Origin: Leptospiraceae bacterium
Lineage (GTDB): Bacteria > Spirochaetota > Leptospiria > Leptospirales > Leptospiraceae
DNA length: 64,000 nt
Direction of reading: 5' to 3'
Assembly: GCA_016711485.1 (NCBI GenBank)
Contig: JADJSX010000013.1
Span: 1 to 64,000 of the forward strand
A model generated the notes under the pieces. The model searched no databases and was not told the origin of the DNA. It saw nothing but the letters and a program-made list of their open reading frames with translations. Numbering within the stretch: position 1 is the first letter of the stretch; every line of letters begins with the position of its first letter. Both the position numbers and the translations under genes were made by a program. Below, in pieces: positions 1 to 7,222 of this stretch.

Positions 1-114
1 GTGTTTTCGCATGAATGGGAAATATTTTGCCTTCCACCTCCTGTGGCTTATATCTTTCTTCTGTAAATACGTATTTTGCAGTTCAAACAATTTCCACCGG
101 ATTGAATGAATGGC

Positions 115-305
115 TTAATTAATTTTATTAAAATTTGCTTGTAGACTCATATTAGCCTTCCTCAATTCTAGAACTGCCTTTGCGATTTCTAGTTTCTCTG
201 GATCATCTGAATACTTCGATAGAATTCTTCTTCGGTAATAGAATCTTGCCAGTCTTTGATAATTCTAAGGTATTAGTATCCGTAAGAGCGTTTTTTTACT
301 TCCAT
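115..305 (-). pseudogene. Decayed small ORF of the integrative element
   Basis: Reading the minus strand, a coding-like peptide of about 63 residues starts at an ATG at 305 and ends at a TAA at 115, but only if two frameshifts are bridged. One lies in a run of seven T at 291-297. The other lies near 225-235. The last 30 or so residues are rich in Glu, Lys and Leu and end ...QANFNKIN. I do not recognise the family. It follows the helicase-loader pseudogene on the same strand and shares its style of decay. Bases 1-114 hold more coding-like sequence on the minus strand that leaves the window, without a usable frame. Confidence 0.3.
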
Positions 306-335
306 ACTCAAAATCTTCTTGCGCTAAATCTTTGT

Positions 336-1271
336 TTAGCTATCTCTGTATTGGATTTTTTGGACTAGATGTCTTCGTCCATCGCCCTTAATGACCTCGA
401 TGCTACTTTGTCCTTGAAAGAAATTTTTCACGCTGCCTCCTACCATCTCACGATAGTCGATAGCTTCAAAAAATAATTCTCTGAGTCATTTCGCATAATC
501 GTGAGTAAATGCGATTTTCGAAAACTCCTTTAAAGATTCCATTGGTTTGTTAGATGTAACAATTGTTAGTCGTCGGTTTTCGTAACGAGTATCAATCAAA
601 TCGTAAATCTTTTCCATCGCCCATGCTGTTTCTTTCTGGACTCCGAAATCATCTAATACTAGCACGGGAACTTTCTGGAATTCGTTTTCGATTGCTTTGC
701 TCGTAGATTCTACTTCACCCCAAAATTTATCTTTGTTCGTAAAGTTGCTTTGATTGCCTCAAGAAATCTTTTGATACTTTACAGTATCTAGCTTCGATTC
801 CTTTCTTGAAAATTAGATGGTTTAGGATTGCACAGGCTACATGTGTTTTCCGCTACCTGTCCCCACAGATAAAATCCTCTGTGGGAAATTTCTTTTCCTC
901 TAGAAATTCTCTGACTAAATCTGTATTCAGGAATAACCAAGCTGTCTTGTCATGTGTAGTTTCGATATTTAGATTTGCAAGCCTGTATCGGCTTGGAATA
1001 TTGGATTTGTCGTAGAGTTTTTAATTCTAGAAAATTCTAATGAAAAGGCATACATTTACAATTATCTAACTTGGTGGTTGTGGCATTGTAAATGTATCGC
1101 CTCTTCTTACTCATGCTCTTCGCTACCACACGTATTGCATAAATCATTTACACATTCGCATAATTGCAATTCGCCGTTTGTCCTTGCTTGGTAGTATCCG
1201 AGTCCTGAACATGCGTAACATGTATTAGGTTTGCTTGCAGATACTAGTTCTAGTTTTGGCATTGCTGTCAT
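336..1271 (-). pseudogene. Broken DnaC/IstB-type helicase loader with N-terminal zinc region
   Basis: In an intact phage or plasmid this AAA+ protein would load the replicative helicase. The first 54 codons (1107-1271, AGGAG ribosome site) are open and carry C-x2-C, C-x-C and C-x2-C motifs (CYACSGLGY, LCECV, CNTCG). After that the frame is lost repeatedly. Fragments in different frames read PSRYRLANL, then a P-loop (GTGSGKTH, recoverable only by adding one A to the run near 873), then a Walker B box (VLVLDDFG) and sensor I (TIVTSNKP), followed by a C-terminal helix and a TAA at 336. The order and spacing of these boxes match the DnaC/IstB family. At least four frameshifts or stops make it non-functional. 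It belongs with the replication genes upstream. Confidence 0.7.
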
Positions 1272-1277
1272 TTGTTC

Positions 1278-1584
1278 TTATTCTCCTTGTATTTTTCTGA
1301 ATTCTTCTAGTGAATTACTGCGAATAGCCTCAATTGCCCGTTCTAGATTACTTTTGTTTTCGTCAATACCTATGAATTCGTAAAGCGACATACGTTCAAC
1401 GTTATCGCGTTTTTTCGTTATACAGGAAGATGACCACAGCTACAGATGACGAATGATGCTTCCGATTCATCATAAACTCTATATCAGTAATCGCTTCCAG
1501 TTTTGCTAACTCTTCTATCGCTTGCTTGCCGAGTTCGATTAACTCTGCTTTCGTTGTGGTTGTTCGTTTTAGTGTTTGTTCCAT
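1278..1584 (-). pseudogene. Small accessory gene of the element, probably frameshifted
   Basis: A 60-codon frame begins at an ATG at 1584 behind a good AAGGAG site and stops at 1402. A second frame of 37 codons with its own ATG (1391-1278, beginning MSLYEFIGIDENK) follows at once. Shifting frame inside the A-run near 1417-1422 joins them into one charged, mostly helical protein of about 100 residues, so I favour one gene broken once. I do not recognise the family. It lies between the VapE-type gene and the helicase-loader remnant on the same strand. The alternative is two separate small genes; the second lacks a convincing ribosome site. Confidence 0.4.
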
Positions 1585-1599
1585 AGTTTTCTCCTTTTC

Positions 1600-3108
1600 T
1601 TAATTAAGTTTTGAAAAATCAGCCTTATCAGCCTTATCAGCCTTAAAATATTCAAAAGCTTCTCTACTTTTAAATCCAATAAGATGACTTCTATACGTAT
1701 TGTTTTTGTTTTTACTGAACCCTGCTTTTGATAATGCTCTGCCAATTCCATTGATATTAAAAGATAATTTCGGGTGATTGGTTGATAAAAATTCTAGAAC
1801 TTTAGAGGCTGTTAGCCATTTTGCGCTTTCAGATTCTTTTCCTGCCGGTTCAAAGTGTCTGCCTATTACATCGTATTCGTTATGATTGCGTTCGTATTGT
1901 CTTGCGTTATCTATGATCTCATTTTCTTCTTTTGGGGATAAAAGAATTTCGTTTCCTTCGAGTTCAAGGTATTCGTTATATACCTGTGCTAATACCATTC
2001 CTTATTGATTCTAAGGAATTTATCGAATTTTAATTTTTCCTCTACGGTAACTACTATGAATCTACGATTTTCGGTATCCCATAAAGGCTCTTCTACGTTG
2101 CATGAGCCAAGAAACGATACTGTTCTGTTGAATCGCTCTGGGTCTTTTCCGTAAGCCCTTCTTGCGATTGCTCCCGTATTTGAAATGAATCCTCTCAGTT
2201 GATCTGCTTCAAAACGATTGCTTGCGATTCCTTCCAATTCGTCTAAGTCCCAAAACATACATGTTGAGGCTAATTGTAAGCTGTCTTTAGATTTGAATTC
2301 GACATACCTTGCCGAATTCTGATATTTCGCTCTGATAAATGCCGGAGCAAAGTTTGTGCAAAATATTGTTTTGCCCTTACCGCCTCTATCTGACTGAATA
2401 AGGAAGCAATATTCGTTAATGAAATTTGGAACGAATACAGAATGAATCGCCATCGTATACCATTTTTTGAAATAATGTGCAACATCTATTTTATTGGTAT
2501 ATTTGAAACAGTTGACCATTTCACTCAAATAATCCTTATCCCCTTTTTCCATTTGCCGTTAAATGATTGAATGTATTCGATGAGTGGGTTATAATTTCTG
2601 ACAAAAGAAGAATTGAGGCTAATACGAATTGTCGACGGATGAACATCTTTTAATTTTGGATTAGTAAGGAGTTCTTTGTAAACGTCGTTGAATATAATTT
2701 CACTCCATTGCCTGAATTCTGTTTCGTTTTTCTTTTGTATTCGATGAGTCCTGAAATAGTATCTCTTCTGAAATCGTATTTAGCGGATAACGCCGATTCG
2801 AGAATAGTAAACTCTGTAGTTTCGTTTACGGAAAAATTTACAAAATCTTTTTTCTCTTTTTTCTTTTCGGTTACTGGTTGATAGGCGACTTGGAATTTGG
2901 CTTTCAATTCCGCATTTGTAATTTCTTTTATTCTACTTTCGATAAATCCCTTATAGGATTTTTCGACTTTGTTCATGATCGAAATGGAAGGACATTCTAA
3001 AATAATTTCCTTATCAGTATTTTTAACTACTGTCAACGGATGAATGAATAGAGTGTATTCCCCTAGTGCCACATCAGACTTCAATAAATTTAAAACTTCT
3101 TGCCACAT
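1600..3108 (-). pseudogene. DnaA_N-domain / VapE (VirE)-type P-loop replication protein, frame broken twice
   Basis: Three overlapping frames make one protein of about 500 residues. The first (3108-2650) opens with about 75 residues that closely resemble domain I of DnaA (MWQEVLNLLK, the IHPLTVV segment, and a C-terminal ESRIKEITNAELKAKFQV pattern). Sequence across 2650-2552 stays coding in the frame of the second piece (2552-1989), which holds the ATPase core: a Walker A-like SDRGGKGKT, a Walker B-like FWDLDELEGI and LWDTENRRF, typical of VapE/VirE-type proteins. The third (1998-1600) is a winged-helix-like tail. Each junction, near 2720 and near 1990, is a -1 shift consistent with one lost base. 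Role by family: replication initiation or helicase activity for a phage or island. Calling it broken is inference, since the pieces could be expressed separately. Confidence 0.6.
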
Positions 3109-3109
3109 A

Positions 3110-3394
3110 CTACGCCGCTTTCCTTTTTGTTATTTTTTTATTTTGTGTAATGGAGATATTTTTATAAGCCAATTTATTATCTAGTATAGAGCGTTCGCCT
3201 ACTAGTTGTTTGCCTGTGAGATGAACAAGATTTTTTAGCAGTAGAGCCAAGTCTTCTATCGTGGAATTTTGAATAATGTCAGATGGAATTGCAGGTAGAA
3301 AGAATTCTATATAGAATTTATCTATCTTGAGTGTATTTTGTAACTCTAAGGATTTCTTTCGTGGCTCTATGATTTGCTTTCTGTCGTTGTTCAT
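3110..3394 (-). CDS. Hypothetical protein of the integrative element
   Basis: A 94-residue protein with no family I recognise. It is basic at both ends (tail KKITKRKAA) with a hydrophobic middle (FYIEFFLPAIPSDII), and no signal peptide or membrane segment is evident. It sits between the HTH gene, 10 bp upstream, and the DnaA_N/VapE gene, whose start lies 1 bp beyond its stop, so it is probably co-transcribed and translationally coupled with the replication protein. A regulatory or replication-accessory role is only a guess from position. Confidence 0.5.
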   Translation of the reverse strand: MNNDRKQIIEPRKKSLELQNTLKIDKFYIEFFLPAIPSDIIQNSTIEDLALLLKNLVHLTGKQLVGERSILDNKLAYKNISITQNKKITKRKAA

Positions 3395-3404
3395 AATTAT
3401 AAAC

Positions 3405-3617
3405 CTAGTCCTGATTTGTAATTCGATACGGAATATTTAGCTGATCTGCGATAGCGAAAAGATTCTCTTTCTCGATATGCTTTACTAAGCCCTTATGGTA
3501 ATTTCTTGCCGTGCTTGCAGAGATTTTAAGAAAATTCTGCAATTCTCCAGCATCAGAAAATCTTATTTGCATTTGACTAAATGCCTCCTGTTCTAGTTCT
3601 TCTACTGTAGTAATCAT
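3405..3617 (-). CDS. Small helix-turn-helix-like DNA-binding protein
   Basis: A 70-residue protein whose centre (GELQNFLKISASTARNYHKG) reads as a helix-turn-helix or excisionase-like fold: a helix, a tight turn at KISAS, then a recognition-type helix. Its ATG overlaps the recombinase stop by four bases (ATGA), so the two are translationally coupled. A small DNA-binding protein directly after an integrase is commonly an excisionase or a regulator of the element. Which of these it is cannot be told from the sequence. Confidence 0.5.
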   Translation of the reverse strand: MITTVEELEQEAFSQMQIRFSDAGELQNFLKISASTARNYHKGLVKHIEKENLFAIADQLNIPYRITNQD

Positions 3618-4501
3618 TTGGATTCCCTTTCTAAGTTTTTATAATTCTCGAAATGTTGTTTGTTGATTGCGGTTACATCTACGTTAGCCTTAACTAGATA
3701 GTATTTTTTTACTGTAGCTTCTGAGTTTCCGAAAGCGTCTTCGCAAAGTTCATGTAAAGGAATTTGCGGATTTTCCTTGATGACTTCGTTAATTGATTTG
3801 TGTCTGATTAAGTGCGGTCGAATAGGTCTAGTCGTAAATTTACTGGCATCCCTCATCCACTTCTGAACGGTTCCTACTGCAATATGTTTTTTGGTAGAGA
3901 CGGGACTTTGGAATAACCAGATAGTAGAGCCAAATTCGATGACTATATTTTCATATAGCTCTTTAGGTATCCAAGTTTCGAATTCATATCCGCCTTTTCG
4001 TAAAAACCGGATAGAGTAGCCTTGGCTGATTTTTTCAAATCTGCAATTGCTTAACTTTATCTTAATTGTTTCCGTTACCCTCAGAGATGTTGTATTAATG
4101 AAGTCAATGAGTAGAGCTAATCGGATATCTGAATTCTCTTTTGCTAGTCGTAAGTCTTCTGGCGTTGGAATATCATTCGACATGACTGTTTTCGTAACTA
4201 ATCTTATCTTGAATAACTTAAGGGCTTCTCTGTAATATATTTCCTGTTCTTGTATTCTTGCTCTGAATAGAGTTAGTCGAACGATATGTATAATTGCCTT
4301 GCGTAAATTGCTTTTACTCGACATTCCTATCGTGCGTGTTTCTGAATAATTTTGTAGAAACCGAAGCGCATTATTCGGTGTTAGCCCGTCTTTTTTTTGG
4401 TCTAAGAATTTCTGGAAATGGATCCCGTAATATTTGTAGTTTCTCGAAAGTGGGGGTTCTAATATTTTTAATGTTTTTTTTAGGTTTGGAGGCTTTTTCA
4501 T
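3614..4501 (-). CDS. Tyrosine recombinase / phage-type integrase
   Basis: A 295-residue site-specific recombinase. The N-terminal half is a SAM-like core-binding domain. The catalytic half shows box I Arg at about residue 141 (TSLRVTE), a beta-hairpin Lys at about 169 (RKGGYEF), H-x-x-R at 230-233 (PHLIRH) and the nucleophilic Tyr at 267 or 268 (KKYYLV). The usual box II His or Trp is replaced by Asn in AFGNSEAT, so activity may be reduced. It would integrate or excise the element that runs leftward from here. It is the first gene of that minus-strand run and overlaps the next gene by ATGA. Its own frame is intact although most genes behind it are broken. Confidence 0.85.
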   Translation of the reverse strand: MKKPPNLKKTLKILEPPLSRNYKYYGIHFQKFLDQKKDGLTPNNALRFLQNYSETRTIGMSSKSNLRKAIIHIVRLTLFRARIQEQEIYYREALKLFKIRLVTKTVMSNDIPTPEDLRLAKENSDIRLALLIDFINTTSLRVTETIKIKLSNCRFEKISQGYSIRFLRKGGYEFETWIPKELYENIVIEFGSTIWLFQSPVSTKKHIAVGTVQKWMRDASKFTTRPIRPHLIRHKSINEVIKENPQIPLHELCEDAFGNSEATVKKYYLVKANVDVTAINKQHFENYKNLERESK

Positions 4502-4589
4502 AGTTTTTTATCGACTAGGGAAAACCGGAACTTTAAGCTAGTTTTGCTTTTGTTTAGTATCTGTATAGTAGAGTGTCAGTCCTGCTGGT

Positions 4590-4730
4590 CAATGTCATTA
4601 AGTTAAGGATTTCTAACCACGAAGAGCACGAAGTTCACGAAGGATTTTCAATGTAATCTTCTCTTTTCTTCGTGTTCTTCGCGCCCTTCGTGGTTAATTT
4701 TTTTTCTGTTTTCTTAACTTAATGACATTG
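4590..4730. repeat. MITE-like inverted-repeat element
   Basis: The ends are perfect 18-bp inverted repeats: caatgtcattaagttaag at 4590-4607 and its complement at 4713-4730. A second 11-bp pair is nested inside (taaccacgaag at 4614-4624, complement at 4686-4696), with several CACGAAG-type words between. An 8-bp direct repeat, ctgctggt, flanks the element (4582-4589 and 4733-4740), as expected for a target-site duplication, though on the right it is offset by two G. There is no coding capacity. It lies between the integrase start and the cyclase gene. Confidence 0.6.
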
Positions 4731-4835
4731 GGCTGCTGGTGAACAATGTATGGACTACTGCATAAAAAGTAAACACTTTGTTCGAAAATACTTAGTGCGA
4801 CTTGACAAAACTGGTATAAGCGTAAAATCGAATCT

Positions 4836-6044
4836 ATGCTTCGTAGACAAATTTCGATTACACTCGCAAGATATTTTAGATTACATCTAAAAGAAGAATT
4901 AAATAAAAGTGAAGATTTATTAAATCTAATTACTCTCGAAGGAATTCCCTTTCGAGAATTGACCGCAACCATGTGCGCCAATTTAGAAATTGATTTTCCC
5001 GAATTACGAACATTAGCCGATCCTGAATTTAATTTATTTCGGAAATGGAATTCAAAATGGAAAACCAACGAATCAAAAGTTTTGGATTATGAAAAATCAA
5101 CTTACAAACTTTACAATCAAATTTATTACGAAAGAATTTTAGACCTTTCAAAAGGAACAAAAGAAAGTCGTCTCAAATTGGAAGAAAAATTAAAATCTCA
5201 GCTAAGTAAATCTAGTTTTTTTGGGCATCGTGTTACGTTTGGACTTTTTTTTCAAGGTGAAAGTTATATGCGTGAGTCTATTCGTGAAATTTTTTCTCTT
5301 CAAAATGAATTTTCATCTGAAGAAGCATACCAAATTCTTTTAGAACAAAGTGATTTTATCGCTAAATGCGGTTACGATTATTTTGATTCTATCGTTCAAG
5401 AAGCCTACGAAAAAAGTGACTCTCTTTTGAAAAATATTTTGCCAAATTCAGTTGCGGAAGAGCTAAAAGCAAATGGAAAAGTAACTCCGATTCATGTAGA
5501 TGCTGCGACTGTTTTATTTACAGATTTTTCTGGATTTACAAAAATTTCAACGCGAATGAGTCCGCAAGAATTAATCCGCGAACTAGACATTTGTTTTTCC
5601 GCCTTCGATTCCATTATAGGAAAATACAATTTGGAAAAAATTAAAACCATCGGCGATGCTTACCTTTGTGTGGGAGGACTTTTTGGAAATGACCCACTTC
5701 ATGCAGCAAACTCTTGTTATGCGGCATTAGAAATTTCTGAATTTATTCGAAAACGAAAATTAGAGAAAGAAAAATCAGGTTTAGAATATTGGGATATTCG
5801 AATAGGACTTCATACCGGCGAATTAGTAGCAGGTGTCATTGGTGATAAAAAATTTGCATTTGATATTTGGGGGGATACAGTCAACACCGCAAGCAGAATG
5901 GAATCGAGTGGAGAAATTGGGAAAATCAATGTATCAGAACAACTTTATCAGGCAACTAAAGACAAATTTCATTTTGTTCCTCGATGCGAATTTGATGTAA
6001 AAGGCAAAGGTAAAATGAAACTATTTCTATTAACGTCAGGTTAA
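4836..6044 (+). CDS. Class III adenylate cyclase
   Basis: A 402-residue protein with about 200 residues of helical N-terminal region and a C-terminal class III cyclase domain. It would make cAMP from ATP. Metal-binding Asp residues sit in FTDFSGFT (about D230) and KTIGDAYL (about D274). The base-specifying pair is Lys (K270) and Asp (DIWGD, about D343), the adenylate-type set rather than guanylate. The transition-state Asn and Arg are in TVNTASRME (about N350 and R354). No membrane segment or receiver domain is seen, so it is probably cytosolic. No good ribosome site precedes the ATG. The frame opens 27 bases earlier after a stop, and an extended -10-like tggtataag lies about 20 bp upstream, so the start is uncertain. 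Confidence 0.85.
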   Translation: MLRRQISITLARYFRLHLKEELNKSEDLLNLITLEGIPFRELTATMCANLEIDFPELRTLADPEFNLFRKWNSKWKTNESKVLDYEKSTYKLYNQIYYERILDLSKGTKESRLKLEEKLKSQLSKSSFFGHRVTFGLFFQGESYMRESIREIFSLQNEFSSEEAYQILLEQSDFIAKCGYDYFDSIVQEAYEKSDSLLKNILPNSVAEELKANGKVTPIHVDAATVLFTDFSGFTKISTRMSPQELIRELDICFSAFDSIIGKYNLEKIKTIGDAYLCVGGLFGNDPLHAANSCYAALEISEFIRKRKLEKEKSGLEYWDIRIGLHTGELVAGVIGDKKFAFDIWGDTVNTASRMESSGEIGKINVSEQLYQATKDKFHFVPRCEFDVKGKGKMKLFLLTSG

Positions 6045-6167
6045 TTTAAGAAAAGTTTTTTAAAGGTGAACACGGATAGCCCAGAAAAAATAAGTGGTGA
6101 TGCTCTATAATTCACATGCTCATTTTAAGCATATTTTGAAATGGAAAAAATAAATATTCTGAATAAC

Positions 6168-6917
6168 TTACAATATCCCAAATTCCGCACAATATTTTTT
6201 AAAAAGTGCAAAACCGGAGAGGTCATTTGGTGTTATCCGGTAGTGCAATTCGTTTTTTAGATAGGTGTTTAACATTATCTGCGTAAATCTTTTTTCGGAA
6301 AGTATAATTTCATCTATATGTAAAAGTCCATATTCCAGAGATTCTAGAAAAAAAGAGTCAGGGTATATTTTGGTTTTAGGAAAAGCCCAAAATGCAAATA
6401 CAAAAGAAAATCCTGTCTCTTCATTCCACCATTGTGCTAAATCTCTGACTTCGTAAACCGAAGAATCCCATTCTGCCAGAAGTGCATTATCTCCAAATAA
6501 CAAATGGGAACTTTTTCCAGTTTGAATTTTTTCCAATATTTGGTTTGGCTCTGTTGGAATAACGTTAATCAATCTTCCAGTTTGTTTTTTAAGTAGAGTT
6601 TGTATTAGTGCTACACTACTACGAGATCCAGAATCTGTATAAATTTCTTCAGGTGGAAAATTTTCATTTTTATTTTTAAAAAACAATATAGAACGAACTT
6701 TGTCTTTAGCACAAACTCCGCATACTCTGGCATACGAAAGAACGGATTCATTTCGAATACATTCCACAGAAGAAATGAGCGCAGTATCCAAATCTCCTCG
6801 TAACAATAAATCTTTTAGAACAGATGGATTTTCATATACCAATTCATGATTTCCTAATTTTTCGAATCCATACGTGAGTGGGCGTGCATTCAAGTGTTTT
6901 ACAATTCCGATTTTCAT
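6168..6917 (-). CDS. mqnA: Chorismate dehydratase (MqnA), futalosine menaquinone pathway
   Basis: A 249-residue protein of the MqnA/MqnD periplasmic-binding-like fold, which would dehydrate chorismate to 3-enolpyruvyl-benzoate, the first step of futalosine-dependent menaquinone synthesis. Family signs are the start KIGIVKHLNARPLTYG, the ALISSVECI segment, the TDSGSRSSVALIQTLL segment and LLFGDNALL. The length is typical of MqnA. It stands alone, convergent with the cyclase gene and divergent from the XPB gene, with no other menaquinone gene in the window. MqnA is favoured over MqnD by the N-terminal pattern. Confidence 0.85.
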   Translation of the reverse strand: MKIGIVKHLNARPLTYGFEKLGNHELVYENPSVLKDLLLRGDLDTALISSVECIRNESVLSYARVCGVCAKDKVRSILFFKNKNENFPPEEIYTDSGSRSSVALIQTLLKKQTGRLINVIPTEPNQILEKIQTGKSSHLLFGDNALLAEWDSSVYEVRDLAQWWNEETGFSFVFAFWAFPKTKIYPDSFFLESLEYGLLHIDEIILSEKRFTQIMLNTYLKNELHYRITPNDLSGFALFKKYCAEFGIL

Positions 6918-7033
6918 ATTAATGCTAGATTTATGGAATAGACTTTTTTGGAAATTAGGAATTTAGTAACACAAATCGAAATTAGCCGCTATAGATAAAA
7001 TATCTCTATTCAAAGTGTTAGCGATCAACTGGA

Positions 7034-7126
7034 TGAATCGAACAGTTGTATCGTTCGATTCAGGAAGGCGAGCGCGGCGCTAATTTCGGATGCTTTAAAA
7101 ACTTTTCGCGCATCCGAAATTAGCGC
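7034..7126. repeat. Two adjacent perfect inverted repeats in the mqnA-XPB intergenic region
   Basis: A 10-bp perfect stem (tgaatcgaac at 7034-7043, complement 7053-7062, 9-nt loop) is followed by a 17-bp perfect stem (gcgctaatttcggatgc at 7077-7093, complement 7110-7126, 16-nt loop). A partial third copy of the aaattagc word is at about 6979. No T-run follows, so a simple terminator is unlikely. It could be a dispersed palindromic repeat or a structured leader for the XPB gene, whose start is about 100 bp away. Confidence 0.5.
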
Positions 7127-7222
7127 AACACCCAAATCCTTTATCGAAAAAATACCCATATTTTATGCTTGACAGATAGGCTCAAATTTTCACGCTGTAG
7201 GTGCCTTTTTAAGGAGAAGTTT

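Noticed and set aside
180..1015. Plus-strand frames at 180-368 and 806-1015
   Set aside because: They lie opposite the helicase-loader remnant and the small decayed gene, whose minus-strand fragments carry recognisable motifs.
1985..2725. Programmed -1 frameshifting joining the three VapE-type frames
   Set aside because: No good slippery heptamer with the right phase is present at either junction, and the neighbouring element genes are plainly decayed, so mutation is simpler.
2650..3108. Chromosomal dnaA or a replication origin, because of the DnaA domain I match
   Set aside because: Only domain I is present. The AAA+ and DNA-binding domains of DnaA are absent, no DnaA-box cluster was seen, and the context is a mobile element.
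4746..4890. A 45-codon frame (MDYCIKSKHF...) before and into the cyclase gene
   Set aside because: No ribosome site, overlaps the cyclase start in another frame, and composition is not distinctive.
4694..5068. A 124-codon minus-strand frame overlapping the MITE and the cyclase
   Set aside because: Lies mostly antisense to the cyclase, and its end falls inside the inverted-repeat element. Shadow frame.
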